DNA of 64,000 bases from CAVWTN01 sp963757945 (GTDB taxonomy: Bacteria > Vulcanimicrobiota > Vulcanimicrobiia > Vulcanimicrobiales > Vulcanimicrobiaceae), in contig CAVWTN010000001.1 of assembly GCA_963757945.1 (NCBI GenBank), positions 620,001 to 684,000 of the forward strand. The letters are read 5' to 3'. The notes below the pieces were generated by a model. The model ran no database searches. It had not been told where the DNA came from and worked only from the letters and a program-made list of their open reading frames with translations. Made by a program: the position numbers and the translations under genes. This document shows, one piece after another, positions 25,814 through 34,533 of the stretch (its first letter is position 1; the number at the start of each line of letters is the position of its first letter).

Positions 25814-26235
25814 GATTCGGCGAGGCGCTTTCTGCGCGCGAGATACGTCTCGAGAATCAGCGCCGCCGCCATCTGATCGACGACGCGCTTGCGTTTCGCG
25901 CGCGAGACGTCCGCGGCGATCAGCGTCTTGGTCACTTGCGCCGTCGTCAAGCGCTCGTCGACCCGCGCGATCTCTCCGCCGAAGACGCGGCCGAGCGCGC
26001 TGCAGAACGCGTCCATCTTCGCGGCCGCCGGGCCGCGCGTGCCGTCGAGCGCGAGCGGGTCGCCGACGACGAGCGTCGCGGCTCCGTAGTCCGTCGCAAG
26101 CGCGACGAGCGCCGCGAGATCTGCGCGCAGATTCGTACGCTCGAGCGTTCGCAACGGAAGAGCAAACGTGCCGCCCGGATCGCTGATCGCGACGCCGATG
26201 CGGCGCTCGCCGACGTCGAGCGCGAGAATCGCCAT
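25810..26235 (-). CDS. ruvX: Holliday-junction resolvase-like RuvX/YqgF
   Basis: 141 aa with RNase H-like motifs ILALDVGERRIGVAISD at the start, LVVGDPLALDG, RVDERLTTAQV and DQMAAALILETYL. The family acts in 16S rRNA 5'-end maturation and junction resolution. The order recO-ruvX-mltG supports orthology. Confidence 0.9.
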   Translation of the reverse strand: MAILALDVGERRIGVAISDPGGTFALPLRTLERTNLRADLAALVALATDYGAATLVVGDPLALDGTRGPAAAKMDAFCSALGRVFGGEIARVDERLTTAQVTKTLIAADVSRAKRKRVVDQMAAALILETYLARRKRLAES

Positions 26236-26244
26236 GGCGGACTC

Positions 26245-27021
26245 TTACCCAATCGCCGGAGGCGAGGCCTGCGTCAACTCCGCGAGCATCTTGCCGGCTT
26301 TGGGGTGCTTGCCGAGATGATACGCGACGAACGCTTCGACGGCGCGCGTGACGGCAGGACTCGCGAGCGAGCGCGCCCGCAGCGCTCCCGTCCCCCCGCG
26401 CGGCGCGCCGACCGCGCGGAAGTTCGCGACGTCGGCCGGGCCGAGCGCGTACGGCTCCGCGCCCCCGGGCCGGCAGCTCGCACAGGCGAGCCCGCCCGCT
26501 TCGAGATCGGCCCACGCGTCGAGGCCCTCGAGCGACCGCCCGCAGCGCACGCAGGCTTCGGCCGAGGGCCCGATGCCGAGCGCCTCGAGCAGGCGCAGCT
26601 CGAAGCGCGGCAAGAGCGCGCTCGGCTGCGCGTTCGCTCCGAGCGCCCGGACCAGCCCCCCGAGCAAGTCGTAGACCTCCGGCAGCGCCAGATCGTGCTC
26701 GCAGAACGAATCGAGGATCTCGGCGGCGACGTGCGCCGTCGCGAACGCCGCGGGCTCGACGAGCGCGCTCCAGTGCGTGCTGGCGATCTCGGCGGAGACG
26801 ATCACGTCGAGATTGCGCCCGCGATGCAGCGTCAGCGTGGCCTCGGCCAGAAACTCGAGGCGTCCCGCGAGGTGGCTCTTCGCCCGGCGCACGCCCTTCG
26901 CGACGGCGTCCAGTTTTCCGCGCTCCGCCGTGAACAGCGTGTAGATCCGGTCCGCCTCGCCGAGGTTCCGCGCGCGCAGCACGAAGCCGCGCGCCTTATA
27001 GCTCCGTTCCCGAGCGCTCAC
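26245..27021 (-). CDS. recO: DNA repair protein RecO
   Basis: 258-aa RecFOR pathway protein that loads RecA at gaps. The N-terminal OB fold starts KARGFVLRARNLGEADRIYTLFT and continues GKLDAVAKGVRRAKSHLAGRL. The C-terminal zinc site is CVRCGRSL and CASCRPGG near residues 160-185. The GTG start at 27021 overlaps cdd by GTGA. Confidence 0.92.
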   Translation of the reverse strand: MSARERSYKARGFVLRARNLGEADRIYTLFTAERGKLDAVAKGVRRAKSHLAGRLEFLAEATLTLHRGRNLDVIVSAEIASTHWSALVEPAAFATAHVAAEILDSFCEHDLALPEVYDLLGGLVRALGANAQPSALLPRFELRLLEALGIGPSAEACVRCGRSLEGLDAWADLEAGGLACASCRPGGAEPYALGPADVANFRAVGAPRGGTGALRARSLASPAVTRAVEAFVAYHLGKHPKAGKMLAELTQASPPAIG

Positions 27022-27419
27022 GACAGCGCGGCGCGATCGAAACGCAGCGGAAGCAGCTCGGCCAGCGTGCTCACCTCGCGCACGCCGTCCGCCGATTCCA
27101 TCACGACCCGCAAGTCCGCGCCGAACTCCGCGAGCGCTTGGCGGCAGGCCCCGCAGGGCGGCAGCGCGGCGCCGGGCCCGGCGATCGCGATCGCATCGAA
27201 CGCGCGCGCGCCCGCGGCGACCGCGCTGAAGAGCGCCGTGCGCTCGGCGCAGATCGAGAGCGAGTACGAAGCGTTCTCCACGTTGGCGCCGGTGAAGACC
27301 CGTCCGTCGCGCGTGCGTAACGCGGCCCCGACCGGGAACTGCGAATACGGCGCGTAGGCGCGTTCGCGTGCCGCGCGCGCGGCCTCGAGCAGTTGGGCGT
27401 CCGCCTCAGGAGGCGACAC
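27018..27419 (-). CDS. cdd: Cytidine deaminase
   Basis: 133-aa homotetrameric-type deaminase for pyrimidine salvage. It has YAPYSQFPVGAALRTRDG, GANVENASYSLSICAERTAL with the catalytic CAE, and PPCGACRQALAEF supplying the other zinc cysteines. The GTG at 27419 is chosen because upstream sequence is coding for the CBS protein in another frame, and the first residues align with Cdd starts. Confidence 0.93.
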   Translation of the reverse strand: MSPPEADAQLLEAARAARERAYAPYSQFPVGAALRTRDGRVFTGANVENASYSLSICAERTALFSAVAAGARAFDAIAIAGPGAALPPCGACRQALAEFGADLRVVMESADGVREVSTLAELLPLRFDRAALS

Positions 27420-28737
27420 GCGCGCTCTCGCCGTCCTTGTGCTCTTCCGCGGCGGGCAGCGCTTTGCCGTTCGTGAGGATGCGCACGGCGAGGATGCGCC
27501 GTCCGCGCGTGCGCTCGATGCGCAGCGAGGCATGCTCGTCGGCCGCGATCTCCTCGCCTTCGAGCGGCAGCCGGCCGAACAGGCCGACCGCGAGGCCGCC
27601 GATCGTTTCGAACTCCTCGTGCGGGAGCTGCGTGCCGAGCTTCGCGTTGACGTCTTCGATGTTCGTGCCGGCTTGCACGATCGCTTCGTCGCGGTCGATG
27701 ACGTGGATCGCTTCTTCCTCGCCCTCGTCGTGCTCGTCGCGAATCTCGCCGACGATCTCCTCGAGCAGATCCTCCATCGTGACCAGCCCCGCGGTCCCGC
27801 CGTATTCGTCGACCACGACGGCGAGCGAGAACTTGCCGCGCTGCATTTCGCGCAGCAATTCGGAGATGCGTTTGGTCTCCGGCACGTGCGTGATCGGGCG
27901 CATCAGCGCGCGGATCGGCGTCGCCGCGAGCGCGCCGTTCGAGAGCGCGATCAGCAGCTCGCGATCGTGCACGACGCCGATCACGTTGTCGATCGTATCC
28001 TCGTACACGGGCAACTTCGAATAGCCTTCGGCGATCACGAGATCGAGCGCCCGGCGCGCCGGAGCGTGCACTTCGACCGAGACCATATCGGGCCGGGGTT
28101 TCATCACCTCGCGCACGATCGTATCGCCGAACTCGATGATCGAATGGATCATCTCGCGCTCGTCCTCTTCGAGGACCTTCTGCTCGGCGCCGACGTCGAC
28201 GATGTTGCGAATGTCGTCCTCGGTGATGAACGGACCGTGCGCGGCGTTCGAAACGCCGAAGAGCCGCACGATGCCGCCGGTCACGAACAGGAACGCGGAA
28301 TTGAGCGGCGTCATGATCCAGGTGATCCGCTCGAGCACGGGCGCCAGACGCGCCGACCACGCCTCGTTGTGCGCGACGGCGATCGTCTTGGGCCCGATCT
28401 CGCCGAAGATCAGCATCAGCACGACCATGATGCCGGTCGACCATTCCGGTGCGTGCGGCACGCCTTCGCGAATGAAGATCAGCGTCGCGAGCGAATCCGC
28501 GGCGAGCAGCACGATCGTATTCCCGATCAGCATCGAGGTCAGGAAGCGGTTGCGATTCTCGAGCAGCCTCAGGAGCGCGTCGGAGCCCGGGACCCCCCGC
28601 TCGGCCAGCGTGCGGGCGCGCAGCCGCGAGAGCGAGACGATCGCCGACTCCGAACCCGAGAAGAACGCCGCGGCGCCGATCAGCAGCACTAGAGCCAGAA
28701 GCTCCGGCCACAAGGCCCCCAAGGACAGGTTTTCCAT
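27406..28737 (-). CDS. CNNM/CorC-type membrane protein with CBS pair
   Basis: 443 aa. Residues 1-150 are a DUF21 membrane domain (LLIGAAAFFSGSESAIVSLS, LIGNTIVLLAADSLATLIF, FGEIGPKTIAVAHNEAW). Residues 200-330 hold two CBS domains (REVMKPRPDMVSVEV, YSKLPVYEDTIDNVIG, VVVDEYGGTAGLVTMEDLLE). The last 90 residues form a CorC/HlyC domain. Family members act in Mg/Co efflux or resistance, often labelled hemolysin. It overlaps cdd by 14 bp. Confidence 0.9.
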   Translation of the reverse strand: MENLSLGALWPELLALVLLIGAAAFFSGSESAIVSLSRLRARTLAERGVPGSDALLRLLENRNRFLTSMLIGNTIVLLAADSLATLIFIREGVPHAPEWSTGIMVVLMLIFGEIGPKTIAVAHNEAWSARLAPVLERITWIMTPLNSAFLFVTGGIVRLFGVSNAAHGPFITEDDIRNIVDVGAEQKVLEEDEREMIHSIIEFGDTIVREVMKPRPDMVSVEVHAPARRALDLVIAEGYSKLPVYEDTIDNVIGVVHDRELLIALSNGALAATPIRALMRPITHVPETKRISELLREMQRGKFSLAVVVDEYGGTAGLVTMEDLLEEIVGEIRDEHDEGEEEAIHVIDRDEAIVQAGTNIEDVNAKLGTQLPHEEFETIGGLAVGLFGRLPLEGEEIAADEHASLRIERTRGRRILAVRILTNGKALPAAEEHKDGESARVAS

Positions 28738-28844
28738 GCGGCTACTTACAGGACGCTGTGCGGGCGCGGGGTCATGCGGCCGGGCTCATCGAGCCTCGGA
28801 GCGGGCGCCGGGACAGCCGGAGGGTCGGTTTCCAAATCGCGCAC

Positions 28845-28872
28845 ATTATAGCACATGGGGCGCCCGAATCAG
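28845..28872 (-). promoter_or_regulatory. Possible sigma-70 promoter for the CNNM gene
   Basis: TATAAT (28845-28850, minus strand) overlaps the TAA stop of the kinase/phosphatase gene. CTGATT (28867-28872) lies 16 bases upstream as a weak -35. It could give separate transcription of the corC-cdd-recO block. Confidence 0.4.
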
Positions 28873-29598
28873 GAGCCAGATAGAGTAACTACCAAGGACG
28901 CCGAGTAGCGCGCCGAGGAGGACCTCGCGGATGCTATGGATCCCACCTTCCACGCGGCTCTGGCTCACGAGGAAGGCCAGGAAGAACGCCAGCAGCGCGA
29001 CGATCGGGTTTTGCGCGAACAGGGCGATCAGCGTCGCGCCGGCCCCGGCGAGCGCCGCGTGCCCCGAGACCGCGCCCCCCTGGAGCGCCGAGCCGTGCCG
29101 CCCGACGTATGCCTTGGCGAAGACCGTCCCGATCGCGACGATCCCGAAAGAGACGAAGACGAGGTTCGGCGGAGCCTGGGCGACCGCGACGTAGACCTGA
29201 TGCCCGGCCGCCGTGATCCCCTCGTAGAACATCATGTAGCCGACGATCACGGCGCTGATCGAGAGCACGAGGACCGCGCCGGCCGCGGTATCCTTGGCGA
29301 TCTTCGCGAGCGGGTGGTGGGCCACGGTCATGAGATCGACGACCGATTCGATCGCCGTGTTCAAGAGCTCGAACGCGATGACCAGCGCGACCACGACGAC
29401 GAGCACGGCGACGTACTGGCGCTGGAGCCTCAGGTAGAGCGTCACGAACAGCACCAGCGCGCCGATCACGAGGTGCACGCGCATGTTCGGTTGCGTGCGC
29501 GTCGCGTACAAGATCCCTTGGAACGCGTAGTGAAACGAGCGCCAAATCCGGCTCTCGGTGACCGGTTTGACCTTGGGCGGCAACCGCAGCGGATGCAT
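28846..29598 (-). CDS. Diacylglycerol/undecaprenol kinase fused to a PAP2 phosphatase domain
   Basis: 250 aa. Residues 10-130 are a DgkA domain (SRIWRSFHYAFQGILYATRT, MRVHLVIGALVLF, FELLNTAIESVVDLMT) that phosphorylates diacylglycerol or undecaprenol. Residues 135-250 are PAP2-like (KAYVGRHGSALQGG, SGHAALAGAGATLIALF, SQSRVEGGIHSIREVLLG). The usual Asp of the last PAP2 motif (SRxxxxxHxxxD) is Glu. One membrane protein therefore joins opposing lipid kinase and phosphatase activities. It lies between ybeY and corC where dgkA usually is. Confidence 0.85.
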   Translation of the reverse strand: MHPLRLPPKVKPVTESRIWRSFHYAFQGILYATRTQPNMRVHLVIGALVLFVTLYLRLQRQYVAVLVVVVALVIAFELLNTAIESVVDLMTVAHHPLAKIAKDTAAGAVLVLSISAVIVGYMMFYEGITAAGHQVYVAVAQAPPNLVFVSFGIVAIGTVFAKAYVGRHGSALQGGAVSGHAALAGAGATLIALFAQNPIVALLAFFLAFLVSQSRVEGGIHSIREVLLGALLGVLGSYSIWLLIRAPHVL

Positions 29599-29621
29599 CG
29601 CTGCGTAACCTTCGGCGCGAG

Positions 29622-30113
29622 TTAGCCGGTCCCGCCCTCGAGGTAGGGCCAGGGCAGGCCGATCGCGCTCGCCAGCCGCCGCTCCTCGGCGACCATCGCG
29701 CGACGCTCGGCGGGCGCCTCGTGATCGTGCCCGAGCAGGTGCAGGACGCCGTGGATCAGCAGCCGGTCGATCTCGGCCCCCAGCGTCGCCCCATAGCCCG
29801 CCGCCTGGCGCGCGGCCGCATCGACGCTGATGACGATGTCCCCGAGCAGGCGCTCGGGCTCGCCCGGGGCCGCCCGCCCGCCGGCCGCGCGCCGCGCGCC
29901 CTGGTCGAGCAGGGGGAAGCTCAAGACGTCGGTCGCCCGGTCCTTGCCCCGATGTTCACGATTCAAGCGCCGGATCGCGGCATCGCCGACGAACGAAAGC
30001 GAGAGGCTCGCGTCCGCTTCACCCGCCGCCGCAAGCAACTCGCGCGCGACGCGCTCGATGCGGCGCAGCGGCAAACGGCGTTTGCGCGTGGTGTTCCGCA
30101 GGTAAACGCTCAC
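29622..30113 (-). CDS. ybeY: Endoribonuclease YbeY
   Basis: 163-aa zinc metalloprotein for 16S rRNA 3'-end maturation and ribosome quality control. It has LNREHRGKDRATDVLSFPL, GDIVISVDAAARQA and the metal motif HGVLHLLGHDHEAP. An insertion rich in Arg/Ala/Gly (about residues 72-86) is longer than usual. It overlaps phoH by 4 bp. Confidence 0.92.
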   Translation of the reverse strand: MSVYLRNTTRKRRLPLRRIERVARELLAAAGEADASLSLSFVGDAAIRRLNREHRGKDRATDVLSFPLLDQGARRAAGGRAAPGEPERLLGDIVISVDAAARQAAGYGATLGAEIDRLLIHGVLHLLGHDHEAPAERRAMVAEERRLASAIGLPWPYLEGGTG

Positions 30114-31051
30114 TGCGAGCGCGCGTACGCGGCCACGATTTTGCCGACGAGCGGATGGCGCACGACGTCGGCGACGTCGAGTTCGACGATCGCGATATCC
30201 GGGATCTCGCCGAAGAGCGCACGCGCGTCGAGCAAGCCGCTGTGCACGCCGCGCGGCAAATCGATCTGCGTGACGTCGCCCGTGACGATCATCTTCGATC
30301 CGCCGCCGAGCCGCGTCAGAAACATCTTGATCTGTTCGCGCGTCGCGTTCTGCGCTTCGTCCAAGATGATGAACGCGTCGGCGAGCGTGCGCCCGCGCAT
30401 GTAGGCCAGCGGCGCAACTTCGATCGTTCCGCGCTCGAGGTAGCGCGCGACCAAGCCGTCGTCGAGCAGATCCGAGAGCGCGTCGTAGAGCGGGCGCAGA
30501 TACGGATCGACCTTCTCCTTGAGATCGCCCGGCAGGAAGCCGAGCTTCTCGCCCGCTTCGACGGCGGGCCGCGTCAAGATGATCCGCGCGATCTCTCGCG
30601 CGCGCAGCGCGCGCACGGCCATCACGACCGCGAGATAGGTCTTGCCCGTCCCGGCGGGGCCGATGCCGAACGTCAGCGTGTTCGCGGCGACCGCGTCGAC
30701 GAAGGCTCGCTGGCCGTCGCTCTTGGGACGGATCTCCTTGCCGCGCTGCGTCGTGAACAGCGTCTTCGGAATCGCATTCGCGCCGCGCCGCGCGATCAGA
30801 TCGCGGGCCGCGAGCGCCACGTCATCGGGCGTCAGCAGCGCGCCGTCGTTAGCGGCGACGCGCATTTGCCGCAGCACTTCGCTCGCGGTCTCGACGCCCG
30901 AGGGCTCGCCGACCAGCCGAATCCGGTCGCCTTCGAGGTGAACCGTGACCGGCAGCAGTTCCTCGAGCGTCGTCAGGTTGCGATCGTGGTGCCCGCAAAA
31001 CGAGAGCGGGTCGGTGACGGAGCCCAGTTCGAAGATGCGCTCCACGCTCAC
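30110..31051 (-). CDS. phoH: PhoH-like ATPase
   Basis: 313 aa. The N-terminal KH-like segment (LPVTVHLEGDRIRLVGEPSG) is followed by the PhoH ATPase domain: PKSDGQRAFVDAV, Walker A FGIGPAGTGKTYLAV, RPAVEAGEKLGFLPGDL, Walker B AFIILDEAQNATREQ and MIVTGDVTQIDLP. Predicted RNA-linked NTPase. Upstream of ybeY as in most bacteria. Confidence 0.92.
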   Translation of the reverse strand: MSVERIFELGSVTDPLSFCGHHDRNLTTLEELLPVTVHLEGDRIRLVGEPSGVETASEVLRQMRVAANDGALLTPDDVALAARDLIARRGANAIPKTLFTTQRGKEIRPKSDGQRAFVDAVAANTLTFGIGPAGTGKTYLAVVMAVRALRAREIARIILTRPAVEAGEKLGFLPGDLKEKVDPYLRPLYDALSDLLDDGLVARYLERGTIEVAPLAYMRGRTLADAFIILDEAQNATREQIKMFLTRLGGGSKMIVTGDVTQIDLPRGVHSGLLDARALFGEIPDIAIVELDVADVVRHPLVGKIVAAYARSQ

Positions 31052-31476
31052 CCGTGCAGGCCCCGCTCTCGCAACGACAGCGGGGGTAAGAGCACTTCGG
31101 AGACGACGATCGCCGAGAGCAGCGGCCGCCCCCCGCGCAACGGGGCGAGCAGCGATTGCGCCGCGTCCGCCGAGGGCGCCTGGGGCGCCGGCGCCGCGGC
31201 CCGGCGCGCGGCAGGCGGCGTTTGCGGGCCCGGCCGTTGCGGCGGCGCGAGGACGACGGGCGGCACGTTCGCCCGGCGCTGCGCCTGCGCTTTCGCCGCA
31301 GCCTCCGCGGCCGCTTGCGCCTTGGCCCGGGCTTCGGCGACGGTCTGCGCCGGGGCCGCAGCTTGGGCTGCGGCCTTGGCATCGGCTTGGGCCTGCGCCT
31401 GGGCTTGGGCATCGGCCAGCGCTTGCGCGGCTTTGCGTTTGATCGCTTCGATCAGGAATCCGCCGAGTTCATCCAT
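31048..31476 (-). CDS. Ala/Gln-rich coiled-coil protein of unknown function
   Basis: 142 aa, not recognised. Residues 10-70 are an Ala/Gln/Lys repeat (QAQAQAQADAKAAAQAAA) likely to form a charged helix. A Pro/Ala linker follows. The C-terminal 35 residues, LLAPLRGGRPLLSAIVVSEV and LPPLSLRERG, look ordered. It overlaps phoH by 4 bp and starts just after floA, where B. subtilis has yqfB-yqfD, so it may assist FloA. Low-complexity sequence prevents a family call. Confidence 0.6.
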   Translation of the reverse strand: MDELGGFLIEAIKRKAAQALADAQAQAQAQADAKAAAQAAAPAQTVAEARAKAQAAAEAAAKAQAQRRANVPPVVLAPPQRPGPQTPPAARRAAAPAPQAPSADAAQSLLAPLRGGRPLLSAIVVSEVLLPPLSLRERGLHG

Positions 31477-31485
31477 CCCGCGCGC

Positions 31486-32493
31486 TCAGCGCCCGCCGCT
31501 CGCCGGGGGCGGAGTTCCGCCTTGCCCCTCGGGCGCGACGCCGCCGGAGATCGCCGAACGCATCTCCGTGTCCGCTTTGAGGTTGTTGAGCCGGTAGTAA
31601 TCCATGACGCCGAGATTCCCGTTCCGAAACGCCTCGGCGATCGCCTGCGGGATCGCCGCTTCCGCCTCGACGACCTTCGCGCGCATGCGCTGCGTTTCGG
31701 CTTTCATCTCTTGCTCGGCGGCCTGAGCGCCGTACTGCCGTTCCGCCGCCTTCGCTTGCGCGATCCGCCGGTCGGCCTCGGCCTGCGAGGTCTGCAACTC
31801 GGCGCCGATGTTCTTGCCGACGTCGACGTCCGCGATGTCGATCGAGACGATCTCGAACGCGGTCCCCGCATCGAGGCCCTTCGTGAGAACGGCCTTCGAG
31901 ATGCGGTCCGGGTACTCGAGCACTTCCTTGTGATCGACGGCCGCGCCGACCGCCGAGACCACGCCCTCGCCGACGCGCGCCACGATCGTCGGCTCGCCGG
32001 CGCCGCCGACGTAGCGATCGAGGTTCGCGCGCACGGTGATCCGGGCTTTGACGTTGAGCTGAATGCCGTTCTGCGCGACGCCCTGGAAGACCGGCGTCTC
32101 GATCACGCGCGGATTGACCGAGGTCTGCAGCGCTTCGAGAACGTTGCGCCCAGCCAGATCGATCGCCGCTGCGCGCTGCCATTCGAGCGGAATCTCGGCT
32201 CGCTGCGCCGCGATCATCGCGAGCGTCACGTTGTCGACGTTGCCGCCCGCGAGGTAATGCGATTGCATCTGATCGACGGTCAGCGGGAGCCCCGCTTTGC
32301 GCGCGCGCACGAGATTGTCCACGATCACGCCCGGCTTGATGCCGATCAAGCGCATGCGAATCAGCGAAAGCATCGAGATCGGCACGCCCGCGGCGAGCGT
32401 TCGAATCCACAGCCCGAGCGGAAAATAGAACAAGAACAGCGAGATCCCGACGATGATCGCGAAGATCACCAGCGGCGTTGCGAGACCGATCAT
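31486..32493 (-). CDS. floA: Flotillin-like protein FloA
   Basis: 335-aa SPFH-domain membrane-microdomain scaffold. The N-terminal hydrophobic hairpin is LVIFAIIVGISLFLFYFPLG. The conserved body includes VDNLVRARKAGLPLTVDQMQ, GGNVDNVTLAMIAAQRAEI, AVDHKEVLEYPDRISKAVL and FEIVSIDIADVDVGKNIGA, then an Ala/Glu/Gln coiled coil and GNLGVMDYYRLNNLKADTEM. Its pairing with nfeD by a 4-bp overlap is the classic arrangement. The C-terminal tail is Gly/Pro-rich. Confidence 0.93.
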   Translation of the reverse strand: MIGLATPLVIFAIIVGISLFLFYFPLGLWIRTLAAGVPISMLSLIRMRLIGIKPGVIVDNLVRARKAGLPLTVDQMQSHYLAGGNVDNVTLAMIAAQRAEIPLEWQRAAAIDLAGRNVLEALQTSVNPRVIETPVFQGVAQNGIQLNVKARITVRANLDRYVGGAGEPTIVARVGEGVVSAVGAAVDHKEVLEYPDRISKAVLTKGLDAGTAFEIVSIDIADVDVGKNIGAELQTSQAEADRRIAQAKAAERQYGAQAAEQEMKAETQRMRAKVVEAEAAIPQAIAEAFRNGNLGVMDYYRLNNLKADTEMRSAISGGVAPEGQGGTPPPASGGR

Positions 32494-33800
32494 CGAGTGA
32501 ATGCTTTCTGTGAAACGGGGCGCACGAAGATCCGTGCCCCCTCGACGCGGGTCACTTCGATCGGCTCGCCCGCCGGGACGAAATCCCCTTCGGTCAAGAC
32601 GTCGACGCGCCGCCCGTCGAACGAGGCGACGCCCGCCGGGCGCAGATATGAGCTTGCGACGCCGATCGCGCCGAGCATGTGCCGGTGCCCCTCGCTTGCG
32701 ACGTAATCGGGGCCCTGCACCGCGGCGAACGTGAGGCGGCGCAGGAACGCATTCTCCGGCAGGACGCGCGTCGTCAGCCAGAACGCGATCGCCGTCAGCA
32801 CGATCGCGATCGAGATCGATTGCGCCGCTACGAACAGGAACGCGAAACCGAACGAGAGGACGACCGCCGCGACGAGCGCCGCGGTGCCGAGGAACCCCGC
32901 AAAACCGTGCCCCGGAACGACGTGCAATTCGAAGAGGATGCCGATGACGCCGGCGAGCGCGAGCACGATGACGAACGAGTTGCTGAAGCCCGAATAGACG
33001 TGCGTCCCGAAGAACAGCGCGAGCGAGCTGACGCCGATCGCGCCTGCGATCCCGTGCAACGTCTGCATCTCGATCAGCAGCCCGAGCATTCCGAGCGAGA
33101 GCAAGAGCCCGCTGACTTCGGGGCTCGTCGCGAAGCGCGCGACGCTTTCGGCGAACGTGTAGGCGGCCGGCCGCGTCGCGGAACCGGCGATCCCGGCGTT
33201 ACGCAGCGCGTCGGCGACGTTCGCGGCGCTGCCGTCGCTGATCCGGCCGCGCTGCGCCTCGTCCGCGGTCAAGGCCAAAATGGCGCCCGACTTCTTGTAC
33301 GAGGGCGCATCGACGTTCGCGTCGACCATCGCCGACGCGAGCGTCGTGTCGCGATGGTTGCGCGCCGCGGTCGAGGCGAATTCCGCGCGCAGGGCGGCCA
33401 CCGTCTTGACGCTCTTGGGGATCGGCTCCGCCGCGCCGATGCTCGATCCGGGCGCCATCTCGATATGCTGCGCCGAGAGAGCGATCAGCGCGCCTGCGGA
33501 ATACGCGCGCTGCGAGATGAACGCGACGGTCGGAACGCGCGCGCCGAGAATCGCATCGCGAATCTCGAACGCCGAGCTCACGAGACCGCCGGGGGTGTTG
33601 ATGTCCAAGACGATCGCCGAGGCGCCCTGGGCGTTCGCCTCCTCGACCGCGCGCTGCACCATGTGCGCCATGCCCTCGTCGACGGTCCCTTCGATCGGGA
33701 TCACGACGGCCGCGCGGTCGCCGGCCGAGGCGGCGGCGAAGCCGGCCGCTCCCAAGAGCACGGCGGCGGCGAACACCAGGCGACGAATGACGGCGTTCAT
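32490..33800 (-). CDS. NfeD-family membrane serine protease
   Basis: 436 aa. A signal peptide (RRLVFAAAVLLGAAGFAAASA) precedes a ClpP-like protease domain: VVIPIEGTVDEGMAHMVQRA, IVLDINTPGGLVSSAFEIRD, the nucleophile in AYSAGALIALSA, GSSIGAAEPI and the Lys in SYKKSGAILALTADEAQ. Five or so transmembrane helices follow, then a C-terminal OB-fold NfeD domain (GVASFDGRRVDVLTEGDFVP, IEVTRVEGARIFVRP). It works with FloA in membrane quality control. Confidence 0.9.
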   Translation of the reverse strand: MNAVIRRLVFAAAVLLGAAGFAAASAGDRAAVVIPIEGTVDEGMAHMVQRAVEEANAQGASAIVLDINTPGGLVSSAFEIRDAILGARVPTVAFISQRAYSAGALIALSAQHIEMAPGSSIGAAEPIPKSVKTVAALRAEFASTAARNHRDTTLASAMVDANVDAPSYKKSGAILALTADEAQRGRISDGSAANVADALRNAGIAGSATRPAAYTFAESVARFATSPEVSGLLLSLGMLGLLIEMQTLHGIAGAIGVSSLALFFGTHVYSGFSNSFVIVLALAGVIGILFELHVVPGHGFAGFLGTAALVAAVVLSFGFAFLFVAAQSISIAIVLTAIAFWLTTRVLPENAFLRRLTFAAVQGPDYVASEGHRHMLGAIGVASSYLRPAGVASFDGRRVDVLTEGDFVPAGEPIEVTRVEGARIFVRPVSQKAFTR

Positions 33801-33842
33801 ACGTGCGGTTCTACCTGCGCCCCCGGCGGAAGTTGCGGAACC

Positions 33843-34295
33843 TCACGCCCCGAGCGACTTGAGCTCCTCCAGGACGACCGTCCGGATCGTGTTCCCGTCC
33901 GCTTCGCCCTTGAGCTTGGGCATCAACAGTTTCATCGCGGCGCCCTGCGTGCGTTCGGCCGGGGCGAGCGATTCCAAGGCGGCGCGCACGTCGGCCCGGA
34001 TATCCTCGGCCGACCTCTGGCGCGGCAAATAGGCGGCGAGGATGTCCCGCTCGCGCGTCTCTTTCGCCACCAGATCCGCGCGCCCGGCCTTTCCGTATTC
34101 GGCGATCGAGTCGTTGCGCTGCTTGACCTGTTTGCGCACGACGTCGATCTGCTCGTTCTCATCGGGCTCGCGCCCGGCTTCGATCCGGCGGTACGAGAAC
34201 GCCGAGATCGCGGAACGCAGCGTGTCGATCAGCACCTGGTCCCGCGCTTTCATCGCCCCTTTGAGGTCGGCGGCGATCGCATCTTTCAAGGCCAC
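33843..34295 (-). CDS. yqeY: GatB/YqeY domain protein
   Basis: 150 aa. The N-terminal helical part starts LKDAIAADLKGAMKARDQVLIDTLRSAISAF. The tail KLLMPKLKGEADGNTIRTVV is typical. Homologous to the tRNA-binding tail of GatB, but stand-alone function is unclear. Located directly after rpsU, as in Firmicutes. Confidence 0.9.
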   Translation of the reverse strand: MALKDAIAADLKGAMKARDQVLIDTLRSAISAFSYRRIEAGREPDENEQIDVVRKQVKQRNDSIAEYGKAGRADLVAKETRERDILAAYLPRQRSAEDIRADVRAALESLAPAERTQGAAMKLLMPKLKGEADGNTIRTVVLEELKSLGA

Positions 34296-34317
34296 GAATC
34301 CCTACTGCTCCTCGGTG

Positions 34318-34347
34318 GAAAGAAAAGCGCCGCATCGTCGCGGCGCT
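34318..34347 (-). terminator. Terminator between rpsU and yqeY
   Basis: On the minus strand AGCGCCGC-GACGAT-GCGGCGCT forms a perfect 8-bp stem followed by TTTTCTTT. It should reduce read-through from rpsU into the yqeY-nfeD block. Confidence 0.85.
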
Positions 34348-34362
34348 GGGAACGTCTCTCGC

Positions 34363-34533
34363 TCAGGCGCGACGCTTACGCGCGGCCGCAGACTTCTTCT
34401 TCTTGCGGACGCTCGGCTTCTCGTAATGCTCGTGTTTGCGAGCCTCGGCGAGAACTCCGGCCTTTTGAGTGGCTTTCTTGAAGCGACGCAGCGCACTTTC
34501 GATCGTCTCACCCGGTGCAACGCGAATCTCCAT
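34363..34533 (-). CDS. rpsU: 30S ribosomal protein S21
   Basis: 56 aa: MEIRVAPGETIESALRRFKK, then a basic tail ending in SVRKKKKSAAARKRRA. Typical S21 length and charge. ATG 34533 has GGGAGGG eight bases upstream, so the longer frame to 34620 is not used. Confidence 0.93.
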   Translation of the reverse strand: MEIRVAPGETIESALRRFKKATQKAGVLAEARKHEHYEKPSVRKKKKSAAARKRRA

